A stretch of 6,390 nt of DNA from JBBKWH01 sp037968855 (GTDB lineage: Bacteria > Pseudomonadota > Gammaproteobacteria > Pseudomonadales > Moraxellaceae), in the NCBI GenBank assembly GCA_037968855.1, contig JBBKWH010000007.1:1-6390 (forward strand), given 5' to 3'. The translations under genes were made by a program, and so were the position numbers. This document shows, piece after piece, positions 1 to 6,280 of the stretch. The notes under the pieces were generated by a model, which worked only from the letters and a program-made list of their open reading frames with translations, made no database searches and had not been told where the DNA came from. Each line of letters starts with the position of its first letter. Position 1 is the stretch's first letter.

Positions 1-851
1 ACGTCACCACATTAGGTCGCGGTGGCTCGGACACCACAGGTGTCGCGTTGGCAGCGGCGCTCAAAGCGGACGAATGTCAGATTTATACCGATGTCGACGG
101 TGTGTATACCACCGATCCACGAGTTGCCCCCAAGGCCAAAAAACTCGACCGGATTACTTTTGAAGAAATGCTAGAAATGGCCAGCCTTGGCTCTAAAGTG
201 CTACAGATTCGCTCGGTCGAATTTGCTGGCAAATACCAAGTCCCGCTACGCGTCTTGTCTAGCTTTGATAACCTTGACGATGGTGCGTTTGACGATCAGT
301 TTAAACAAAACGTCGGCACGCTCATCTCTACAGAAACGGAAAACACCATGGAACAGCCCATCATCTCTGGTATTGCCTTTAACCGTGACGAAGCAAAACT
401 GACCGTGCGCGGTGTACCGGACCAACCGGGTATTGCCTCACGCATCTTGTCACCGATTGGCGAGGCCAATATCGAAGTCGACATGATCGTACAAAACGTC
501 TCGGCTGATGGCACCACAGACTTTACCTTCACCGTCAATCGTAGCGAATACAAAAAAACCTTGGGTTTGCTTGAAAAAATCGGCCAAGACGTCGGCGCGC
601 GCGAAGTCAATGGTGATGACAGCATCGTCAAGGTGTCTATCGTTGGTGTGGGCATGCGCTCGCACGCAGGTGTTGCTAGCAAAATGTTTAGCGCATTGGC
701 CAGCGAAGGGATTAATATCCAAATGATCTCCACCAGCGAAATCAAAATCTCTGTGGTGGTGGATGAAAAATATCTTGAACTAGCAGTTCGCACCCTACAC
801 AGTGCATTTGGTCTAGATCGTGCAACCGGCGAGAGTCGCGCCCAAGCATAA
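1..851 (+). CDS. lysC: Aspartate kinase, 3' part (5' end outside window)
   Basis: Aspartate kinase phosphorylates L-aspartate with ATP in the cytoplasm, the first step toward lysine, threonine, methionine and diaminopimelate. The reading frame is open from base 3 to a TAA at 849-851, giving 282 visible residues. By comparison with the ~410-residue Pseudomonas-type enzyme, roughly 130-145 N-terminal residues are missing. Fragment residues 5-13 are the kinase motif GRGGSDTTG and residues 28-40 are YTDVDGVYTTDPR, both part of the aspartate/ATP site. Two ACT regulatory domains follow, about residues 120-195 (containing GVPDQPGIA) and 207-275 (containing VGVGMRSHAGVASKMF). ACT domains in this family bind lysine and/or threonine for feedback inhibition. 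A short insert (about residues 90-98, Asp/Phe-rich) lies between the kinase and ACT parts compared with my memory of the Pseudomonas protein. The TTG at base 48 is not the start, because conserved kinase sequence continues upstream of it. Confidence 0.96.
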   Translation, partial: VTTLGRGGSDTTGVALAAALKADECQIYTDVDGVYTTDPRVAPKAKKLDRITFEEMLEMASLGSKVLQIRSVEFAGKYQVPLRVLSSFDNLDDGAFDDQFKQNVGTLISTETENTMEQPIISGIAFNRDEAKLTVRGVPDQPGIASRILSPIGEANIEVDMIVQNVSADGTTDFTFTVNRSEYKKTLGLLEKIGQDVGAREVNGDDSIVKVSIVGVGMRSHAGVASKMFSALASEGINIQMISTSEIKISVVVDEKYLELAVRTLHSAFGLDRATGESRAQA

Positions 852-857
852 TCTAGC

Positions 858-890
858 GGGTCTTTGCGATGATTAATATCGCAAAGACCC
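858..890 (+). repeat. Perfect 13-bp inverted repeat just after lysC (hairpin, possible terminator)
   Basis: The arms 858-870 (GGGTCTTTGCGAT) and 878-890 (ATCGCAAAGACCC) are perfectly complementary around a 7-base loop, beginning 7 bases after the lysC stop codon. The position suggests the 3' end of the lysC transcript. However, no T-run follows the stem on the + strand (the next bases are ACAAAAAG), and no T-run follows it on the - strand either. It may therefore be an mRNA-stabilising or pausing hairpin, or a terminator that does not depend on a classical U-tract. Confidence 0.6.
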
Positions 891-973
891 ACAAAAAGCT
901 GTGCGCAGGACTGTTGCAGCATCAAAGTTTGCGCCATACTGCCAAGAGGTCTTCAGGCCGAAGTATTAAGTAT

Positions 974-980
974 CAAGGAG
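974..980 (+). promoter_or_regulatory. csrA Shine-Dalgarno overlapping a candidate CsrA-binding site
   Basis: AAGGAG at 975-980 lies 7 bases before the csrA ATG and fixes the start. With the C at 974 it reads CAAGGA, which fits the CARGGA core of the known CsrA/RsmA RNA-binding consensus. CsrA is known to repress its own translation in E. coli by binding over its ribosome binding site, so the same could happen here. This is inferred from one short motif, and I did not see a clear hairpin presenting the GGA in a loop. Confidence 0.5.
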
Positions 981-987
981 AATACCC

Positions 988-1227
988 ATGCTGATTCTGA
1001 CCCGACGTGTCGGTGAAACCCTGATGATAGGGGATGAAGTAAGCGTCACCGTATTAGGCGTCAAGGGCAATCAGGTCCGTATTGGCGTGAATGCACCCAA
1101 AGAAGTCGCTGTCCATCGCGAAGAAATCTATCAGCGCATTCAACACGAGCGTGCGATGCATGAGCATCTACAGCACCTCGAGCAAGACTATCAACCTTCA
1201 TTTGAAGACGACGGCTTTAATCGTTAA
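988..1227 (+). CDS. csrA: Carbon storage regulator CsrA/RsmA, RNA-binding protein
   Basis: CsrA is a small homodimeric protein that binds GGA motifs in mRNA leaders and changes translation or stability. It controls carbon metabolism, motility, biofilm and stress, and is titrated by Csr/Rsm small RNAs. The 79-residue product starts MLILTRRVGETLMIGDEV. Residues 1-52 follow the family almost exactly, including L4 and the RNA-contacting R44 within VHREEIYQRI. The typical protein is about 61-62 residues. Here a tail of roughly 20 extra residues follows, rich in His, Glu and Asp (for example HEHLQHLEQDY and FEDDG). The start is set by AAGGAG seven bases upstream. The gene follows lysC in the same direction after 136 bases, as in Pseudomonas, and a strong intrinsic terminator follows it, so it probably ends its transcript. 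I saw no convincing -35/-10 pair in the lysC-csrA gap. Confidence 0.97.
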   Translation: MLILTRRVGETLMIGDEVSVTVLGVKGNQVRIGVNAPKEVAVHREEIYQRIQHERAMHEHLQHLEQDYQPSFEDDGFNR

Positions 1228-1245
1228 TCCTCAAATCAAGGCATC

Positions 1246-1280
1246 AAAAGCGGCTTCATGCCGCTTTTATTGTTTTTGTG
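1246..1280 (+). terminator. Rho-independent terminator of csrA
   Basis: A 9-bp perfect stem (AAAAGCGGC at 1246-1254 with GCCGCTTTT at 1260-1268, loop TTCAT) is followed by a T-rich tail (ATTGTTTTTGTG). It begins 18 bases after the csrA stop. The stem also ends in a short T-run on the - strand, so it may weakly terminate the convergent efflux-gene transcript, whose stop lies 34 bases away. Confidence 0.88.
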
Positions 1281-1301
1281 CTTGACTCATCTGACCACTC
1301 A

Positions 1302-2768
1302 TTAAGAGCCGGATGATCCTGTGGGTGTTGCCCCTTCATAACGGGTTGGCTCACCATCTACGGCTGGCAACAAGCTGGTGTTACGCCATGTACCACGACG
1401 GTAATACACCACGGCAAGGACCAGCGACATCATAGATCCCAAACCAAAGCTCCACCAAATGGCGTTTTCGCCCCAATACTGCGAGCCAATCGCCGCTACC
1501 GGAATACGCAACAACCACTGCGAAATAAACAAAATCAACAAGGGCGCTAAGACCGCACCGGTTGCCCGTACCACACCCAGCAACACAATGGTCATGCCAA
1601 ACAAGATAAACGACCATGCCACCAAAATATTGATATGAGTAGCGATTGGCAATGACGCACTACCTGCTGGCAAAAACCAACCAAACACGATATGCCCCAA
1701 GGCATACACCAACGCCACCAACAATCCAGTCAAAATGGTATTAAAGATCAACCCTGCACGTGTAATCTGGCTGACCCGATCCCACCGACCTGCACCAATA
1801 TTTTGCGCCGCCATAGCGGAAACACTCGCGCCAATCGCCAAAGCAGGCATTTGCACATAGGTCCAAATCTGCGCAGTTACACCATAGGCCGCGGTTGTGG
1901 CCGTGCCATAGCCATTCACTAACGACATCATGACCAAGGCTGAAGACGAGATCACCAACATCTGCATGCCCATTGGCACACCTTTTTCGATCAGTAGTTT
2001 GACAATGTCGGGGTTTGGCTTAAGGCAGTGTAAATGACCTCGCCCCAAACATAAGGGATTCATTTTTTTGTACAGATAAGCCAGCATTAATACCAATGTT
2101 GATGACTGCGCAATGAGTGTGGCCAATGCTGACCCACGAATACCCATCTCTGGCAAAGGCCCCCAACCAAAGATCAGCATTGGATTGAGCACAATATCCA
2201 ATCCAACCGACATCAACATAAACCAAAATGGGGTCTTAGAATCGCCTGCGCCACGCAGTGCCATCATCACAAAGTTATAAAAATACATAAATGGCAAAGC
2301 GATAAAGATAATTTTGAGATAAGCAATCGCATACGGCATGGCCGCAGCAGGCGTATCCATCCAACCCAAAATTCGCTCGACCAGCACATAACCCAGAATC
2401 GCCACCAACAGTGACAAGCCCAAAAAGAACACGCTACTAGTACCCACCACACGGCGCATTTGCTCAAGATCCTGCCGCCCCATGGCTTGGCCCACCAAGA
2501 TCGACGTCGCCATGCTGATACCAAACACCAGACCCAGCAGCAAAAACAACACAATATTGGCATTGGACGTGGCGGTCAGTGCCGCCTCACCCAAAAACCG
2601 TCCGACCCAAACCGAATTTACTGAGGCATTTAAAGACTGCAAAATATTGCTGCCCAATACCGGCAAAGAAAACATCAACAAGGTCCAAAAAATTGGTCCT
2701 TCAGTCAAGTTTGGCTTAGCACGAGGCGATGGACGCGCCGGTTGTTTAGAGACCTTTAAGGACGTCAT
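1302..2768 (-). CDS. MATE-family multidrug/cation antiporter
   Basis: Multidrug and toxin extrusion (MATE) proteins are inner-membrane antiporters that use a Na+ or H+ gradient to export cationic drugs, dyes or metabolites. The product has 488 residues, close to the family's usual 440-490, and alternates hydrophobic segments in the expected two six-helix halves (about residues 25-235 and 255-460). Family signatures are ALRGAGDSKTP at 170-180, at the end of the fourth helix region, and SAMAAQNIGAGRWDR at 317-331 in the second half; VRATGAVLAP at 400-409 resembles the repeat of the first signature. A basic N-terminal stretch (residues 1-20) and a hydrophilic Gly/Ser-rich C-tail (from about 465) are cytoplasmic by the positive-inside rule. 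ATG at 2766-2768 is the first start after an in-frame TGA, but no clear Shine-Dalgarno precedes it. The gene is divergent from mutS. The substrate and the subgroup (NorM, DinF or other) cannot be told from sequence alone. Confidence 0.93.
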   Translation of the reverse strand: MTSLKVSKQPARPSPRAKPNLTEGPIFWTLLMFSLPVLGSNILQSLNASVNSVWVGRFLGEAALTATSNANIVLFLLLGLVFGISMATSILVGQAMGRQDLEQMRRVVGTSSVFFLGLSLLVAILGYVLVERILGWMDTPAAAMPYAIAYLKIIFIALPFMYFYNFVMMALRGAGDSKTPFWFMLMSVGLDIVLNPMLIFGWGPLPEMGIRGSALATLIAQSSTLVLMLAYLYKKMNPLCLGRGHLHCLKPNPDIVKLLIEKGVPMGMQMLVISSSALVMMSLVNGYGTATTAAYGVTAQIWTYVQMPALAIGASVSAMAAQNIGAGRWDRVSQITRAGLIFNTILTGLLVALVYALGHIVFGWFLPAGSASLPIATHINILVAWSFILFGMTIVLLGVVRATGAVLAPLLILFISQWLLRIPVAAIGSQYWGENAIWWSFGLGSMMSLVLAVVYYRRGTWRNTSLLPAVDGEPTRYEGATPTGSSGS

Positions 2769-2807
2769 AGCAAATCTGCAACGGAATCATGGCGCTATTT
2801 AACGCTG

Positions 2808-2823
2808 ATCAATGTGTATTGAT
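2808..2823. promoter_or_regulatory. Palindrome ATCAAT-N4-ATTGAT upstream of the efflux gene (possible operator)
   Basis: A perfect 6+6 palindrome with spacer GTGT lies 39-55 bases upstream of the efflux-gene start, in the 217-bp divergent gap. A second, 8-bp palindrome TTGATCAA occurs at 2865-2872, and the two share the TGATCAA string. The spacing is that of a small dimeric regulator site. No regulator gene is adjacent, the region is AT-rich, and short palindromes occur by chance, so the operator role is tentative. I saw no strong -10/-35 pair for the efflux gene; TTGACT on the - strand (2854-2849) is the best -35-like string but lacks a good partner. Confidence 0.3.
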
Positions 2824-2939
2824 GGATAGTTTTTTGTGCGGGTTATGCAGTCAATCGGTGTGATTTGATCAACATGCTAGACAAGCCCCATTGATTCTGT
2901 ACAAGTTTGCGTATCGCACTCAATCCCAGTCAGCGAACT

Positions 2940-2948
2940 TGCTATCAT
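2940..2948 (+). promoter_or_regulatory. Extended -10 promoter element for mutS
   Basis: TGCTATCAT fits the extended -10 form TGnTATAAT, with 5 of 6 matches in the hexamer at 2943-2948. It lies 37 bases before the mutS ATG, giving a predicted leader of about 30 bases. No good -35 lies 16-18 bases upstream, which is tolerable for extended -10 promoters. This is prediction from motif only. Confidence 0.5.
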
Positions 2949-2985
2949 AGCGACCGCTCATCCTCTACAGACTGCCGCTTAGACT

Positions 2986-5652
2986 ATGAATCCATTTGAC
3001 GATCTCGCCAGCCACACACCCATGATGCAGCAATACCTTGGCATCAAGCGCGAGTATCCGCATGCCCTGTTGCTGTATCGCATGGGGGATTTTTATGAGC
3101 TGTTTTTTGATGATGCGCATCGTGCGGTCAAACTGTTGGGCATCACCCTGACCCATCGTGGCAAATCGAGTGGTCAGCCGATTCCAATGGCCGGTGTGCC
3201 CTATCATGCTGCCGAAGGCTATATCGCCAGACTGGTCAAAAAAGGCCAGACCGTAGTCATTTGTGAGCAAGTCGGTGAAGGCGAGAGTGATGGCTCTCGC
3301 GGCAAAGCACCCATGCAGCGTAAAGTAGTCCGGATTTTGACCGCAGGCACGGTCACGGACGATGCGCTCTTGCCGAACAAACAAAGCGTGCGCATTGTGG
3401 CACTCCATGCCAACAAAACCCGTCAAGGCACGCGTGTGGGCATTGCCACCTTAGAGTTGTCATCGGGTCAACTGTCGGTGCAAGAGCTACCGATGGACTT
3501 GGCACGGATCAGTATCGAGTTAGCCCGTTTAGCCCCTGCCGAACTGTTGGTCGATGAAGATGCCAAGATTGACCTGTTGCGCGAACTGGTCAACTGCCAA
3601 ATTACCCAACGACCTAATGTTGATTTTGATCTGGGCAATGCCAGCAGTGTGTTGTGCCAGCAATTTGGCGTCAGCACCTTGGCTGGTTTTGGGATCGAGC
3701 ACATGACTTTGGCGCAATCTTGTGCCGCTGCACTGTTGCACTATGCGCGCGAAACACAAAAAACTGCCCTACCACATATCAAAGCCATCACCATTGAATC
3801 TGCTGATCAATTTATTGCCCTAGACCCTGTCACGCGGCGCAATCTTGAGCTGATCGATCCGTTATTTGACCATGGCACGTCGTTGTTGGCCTTGGTCGAT
3901 GCTTGCCAAACGGCGATGGGCAGCCGCTTATTGGCGCGACAACTGATGCAGCCACTACGCGATACGCTGCTGCTCAACCAACGTCTTGATGCCATTGAAC
4001 AGTTAAATATTGGCTATTTTGACGAGCCCTTGCGACTGGCCCTACACGAGATTGGCGACACCGAACGGGTGCTTGGGCGGGTCGCTTTGGGCACGGCTCG
4101 TCCACGGGATTTGGTGCAACTGCGTCAGACCTGTGGTCATCTGCCGATCATTCGCAATAGCCTGTTGCCCTTGCTCGGTGGCAATGCAGCGCATTTGCTG
4201 GGCCAGCTACACCACGATTTAAGCGGTGATCAGGCCAACGACTTTGCCGCCATTTATGACCTATTACTGGCGGCTGTGGTTGAGCAACCGCCAGTGTTGC
4301 TGCGTGACGGTGGCGTGATTGCGCAAGGCTTTGATGCCGAACTCGACGAGCTACGCGGCATTCGTGACCACGCCGGACAACTGCTGATCGATATGGAAAC
4401 GCGTGAGCGTGAACTGACTGGCATTAGCACACTCAAGATTGGCTATAACCGTGTCAGTGGCTACTTTATCGAATTGACCCGTGGTCAGGCCGAAAATGCT
4501 CCCGCACACTTTATCCGTCGGCAAACGCTGAAAAATGCCGAACGCTTTATCACCCCAGAACTCAAGTCGTTTGAAGACAAAGTGCTGTCCAGCGAATCGC
4601 GCGCCCTGCAACGCGAAAAAATCCTGTACGAGCAACTATTAGAACAACTACGCCAGCATTTGTCTGCCTTACAACAGATGAGTGCTGCATTGGCCGAACT
4701 CGACGTATTGGCTAATTGGGCCTATCAAGCACGGCAGCAACAATGGACACGCCCACAGTTTCAGGCCGAGCGCGGCATCCACATTGTCGCGGGACGGCAT
4801 CCCGTGGTCGAGTCCTTACTGGATGCGCCGTTTACTCCTAACGACACCCAACTGGACGACAACACCCGCTTACTGCTGATTACCGGCCCCAATATGGGCG
4901 GTAAATCCACCTATATGCGGCAAACCGCGCTGATCTGCTTACTGGCCTATTGCGGCAGTTTTGTACCTGCGCAACAGGCCAAACTTGGCCCGATTGATCG
5001 TATTTTTACCCGTATTGGCTCAGCCGATGATCTATCTTCCGGCAAATCGACCTTTATGGTCGAAATGACCGAAACCGCACAAATTTTGCACCACGCCACG
5101 CCAGAATCGCTGGTGTTGATGGACGAAGTCGGGCGCGGTACCTCAACCTATGACGGTTTGTCGTTGGCATGGGCCTGTGTGTTGGATTTGGCGCGCCGGA
5201 TCGAATGCTTGTGCCTGTTTGCCACCCATTATTTTGAGTTAACCGAATTAGGCGACCAGCCACACATTGCCAACGCCCATGTGGTCGCGCGTGAAATCAA
5301 TGGCGAACTAATCTTGCTGCACCAAGTCCACGCAGGGCCAGCCAGCCAAAGCCATGGTCTACAAGTGGCCAAACTGGCCGGTGTCCCCGTTGCGGTGATT
5401 AAAGAAGCCCGTGCACGGCTCAAGATTTTGGAGCGACAACAAGCGCAAGCAACCGGACGCATCAGCCAAAATGATTTGTTTGATCTGATTGATCAACCCG
5501 ACGTGGTACAGATTGAAGTGCCGGTGGAAGTCCCAATGGGCTCACCCGTGTTAGATGAGCTGGCAGAACTGGACGTGGACGATTTGAGCCCTCGGCAGGC
5601 TTTAGAGCAGTTGTATCGGCTTAAAGCATTATTAAAGGAACCACATATATAA
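2986..5652 (+). CDS. mutS: DNA mismatch repair protein MutS
   Basis: MutS recognises base mismatches and small loops in DNA and, using ATP, recruits MutL to begin strand-directed repair. The 888-residue product is complete (E. coli has 853). The mismatch-binding motif F36-Y-E38 lies in GDFYELF; Phe36 stacks on the mismatch and Glu38 contacts it. Connector, lever and clamp domains occupy roughly residues 120-585. The ATPase domain has Walker A GPNMGGKST at 634-642, Walker B LVLMDE with D713 and E714, and the conserved ATHYFEL His at 748. These sit 20 positions after their E. coli equivalents. QNDLF at 828-832 fits a beta-clamp-binding pentapeptide, and a C-terminal tetramerisation segment with the conserved SPRQALEQLYRLK string ends the protein. 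ATG 2986 directly follows an in-frame TAG (2980-2982), so no longer start is possible, but the Shine-Dalgarno is poor. All key residues are intact, so it should be functional. Confidence 0.98.
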   Translation: MNPFDDLASHTPMMQQYLGIKREYPHALLLYRMGDFYELFFDDAHRAVKLLGITLTHRGKSSGQPIPMAGVPYHAAEGYIARLVKKGQTVVICEQVGEGESDGSRGKAPMQRKVVRILTAGTVTDDALLPNKQSVRIVALHANKTRQGTRVGIATLELSSGQLSVQELPMDLARISIELARLAPAELLVDEDAKIDLLRELVNCQITQRPNVDFDLGNASSVLCQQFGVSTLAGFGIEHMTLAQSCAAALLHYARETQKTALPHIKAITIESADQFIALDPVTRRNLELIDPLFDHGTSLLALVDACQTAMGSRLLARQLMQPLRDTLLLNQRLDAIEQLNIGYFDEPLRLALHEIGDTERVLGRVALGTARPRDLVQLRQTCGHLPIIRNSLLPLLGGNAAHLLGQLHHDLSGDQANDFAAIYDLLLAAVVEQPPVLLRDGGVIAQGFDAELDELRGIRDHAGQLLIDMETRERELTGISTLKIGYNRVSGYFIELTRGQAENAPAHFIRRQTLKNAERFITPELKSFEDKVLSSESRALQREKILYEQLLEQLRQHLSALQQMSAALAELDVLANWAYQARQQQWTRPQFQAERGIHIVAGRHPVVESLLDAPFTPNDTQLDDNTRLLLITGPNMGGKSTYMRQTALICLLAYCGSFVPAQQAKLGPIDRIFTRIGSADDLSSGKSTFMVEMTETAQILHHATPESLVLMDEVGRGTSTYDGLSLAWACVLDLARRIECLCLFATHYFELTELGDQPHIANAHVVAREINGELILLHQVHAGPASQSHGLQVAKLAGVPVAVIKEARARLKILERQQAQATGRISQNDLFDLIDQPDVVQIEVPVEVPMGSPVLDELAELDVDDLSPRQALEQLYRLKALLKEPHI

Positions 5653-5661
5653 TTTTTTATG

Positions 5662-5697
5662 CGATGAGCAGCACTAGAACTGCTCATCGGTCTTTCT
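5662..5697 (+). terminator. Hairpin between convergent mutS and lipoprotein gene, probable terminator
   Basis: A perfect 10-bp stem (CGATGAGCAG at 5662-5671 with CTGCTCATCG at 5680-5689, 8-base loop) starts 10 bases after the mutS stop. It is followed by GTCTTTCTC, a moderate T-rich tail on the + strand. CTCATCGGT occurs twice (5683-5691 and 5696-5704), so the left arm could also pair, less well, with the second copy. On the - strand the tail is A-rich (CATAAAAAATT), so termination of the lipoprotein gene there would be weaker. Confidence 0.65.
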
Positions 5698-5709
5698 CAT
5701 CGGTACAAG

Positions 5710-6204
5710 TTAGTTCTTTTTCAAGATCACGCCATGACCGTCAACTTGAGCTGTCGCCGTGCCATACCCCAATAGACCTAATAGCGAAAAACCTGCTGAA
5801 TTTGCCTGTACGCGGGTTTCAATCATTGAATCAACAGGTGCATCAGCATTGGCCATGATGGCATTGTATTTGGCCGCATTGACAGCATCAGACTTGCTGG
5901 CTGGTGAGCCAAACAACAAGGAAAACAAGTTTAGGTCGTTATAAACCAATGAATGACCAAGACCACCGGTAAGGCCACCGTATTTACCTGCATCACCTGA
6001 GGTAAATTTCATACCCAACACTTGATAGACCTGAATTGTTGCAGAAGCCGAGAGTGGCTGAGCCAATTCCATATGGGCATTAGGCAGTGTTGATTCCACT
6101 TGAGGATTCAGCGAACTGGCCGATTGACGAACTGTTGTAGACGCACAGCCCGACAAGAGTGCCATGCTGGTTGCCGCAACCAATGCTTTAGTGAAAAGAG
6201 ACAT
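5710..6204 (-). CDS. Small predicted lipoprotein of unknown function
   Basis: I do not recognise this 164-residue protein with confidence. Its N-terminus is a lipoprotein signal: K6, a hydrophobic stretch to L17, then lipobox L-S-G-C with the lipidated Cys at 20. Ala at +2 favours outer-membrane sorting rather than inner-membrane retention. The mature part has a Ser/Thr-rich linker (21-40), a Gly-rich stretch with GKYGGLTGGLGHSL (73-86), a hydrophobic NLFSLLFG (92-99), a segment AAKYNAIMANADAPVD (110-125), a second hydrophobic GFSLLGLLGYG (138-148), and a likely beta-strand end TATAQVDGHGVIL. The pattern of an Ala/Asp segment followed by a short apolar stretch and a V-x-G-x-G end loosely recalls small TRL-like secreted proteins, but I cannot assign it. 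AAGGA at 6213-6217 (- strand), eight bases before ATG 6204, supports the start. It is convergent with mutS and lies downstream of an insertion-sequence end. Confidence 0.85.
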   Translation of the reverse strand: MSLFTKALVAATSMALLSGCASTTVRQSASSLNPQVESTLPNAHMELAQPLSASATIQVYQVLGMKFTSGDAGKYGGLTGGLGHSLVYNDLNLFSLLFGSPASKSDAVNAAKYNAIMANADAPVDSMIETRVQANSAGFSLLGLLGYGTATAQVDGHGVILKKN

Positions 6205-6232
6205 ATCATAATTCCTTGAGTTACACCTATGC

Positions 6233-6271
6233 CTTTAGACTTTGATAGATAAAGAATTAAAAAATCTAAAG
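6233..6271. repeat. AT-rich imperfect inverted repeat between lipoprotein gene and IS30 transposase
   Basis: CTTTAGA (6233-6239) and TCTAAAG (6265-6271) are perfect 7-bp inverted arms around 25 AT-rich bases. The region lies 10-48 bases past the transposase stop, where an IS30-family element would be expected to end in its terminal inverted repeat. I could not identify the exact element boundary because the other end is outside the window. The arms may be a coincidence or a hairpin; no T-tail makes it a standard terminator. Confidence 0.35.
6242..6270 (-). promoter_or_regulatory. Weak candidate promoter for the lipoprotein gene
   Basis: On the - strand TTTAGA (6270-6265, 4 of 6 matches to TTGACA) and TATCAA (6247-6242, 4 of 6 to TATAAT) are separated by 17 bases and lie about 38 bases upstream of the lipoprotein ATG. 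AT-rich sequence gives such matches by chance. If real, this promoter sits at or inside the insertion-sequence end and points outward into the lipoprotein gene. Confidence 0.25.
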
Positions 6272-6280
6272 AGGGCGGTC

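Noticed and set aside
296..937. 213-codon antisense open frame opposite lysC
   Set aside because: It overlaps the strongly conserved lysC coding sequence, runs through the downstream hairpin, and its product has no recognisable domain. It is a shadow frame.
914..940. TTGCAG / CATACT as a csrA promoter
   Set aside because: Matches are only 3/6 and 4/6 and the spacer is 15 bases, too short to call.
2482..2802. 106-codon + strand open frame opposite the efflux gene
   Set aside because: It mirrors the N-terminal half of a clear MATE protein and has no family features.
2965..3426. 153-codon antisense open frame opposite the mutS start
   Set aside because: It lies over the conserved mismatch-binding domain of mutS and would cover the mutS start; no domain or ribosome binding site supports it.
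5683..5704. Direct repeat CTCATCGGT x2 as an insertion or attachment site
   Set aside because: Only two 9-base copies, overlapping a terminator arm, with nothing inserted between them; most simply a local duplication.
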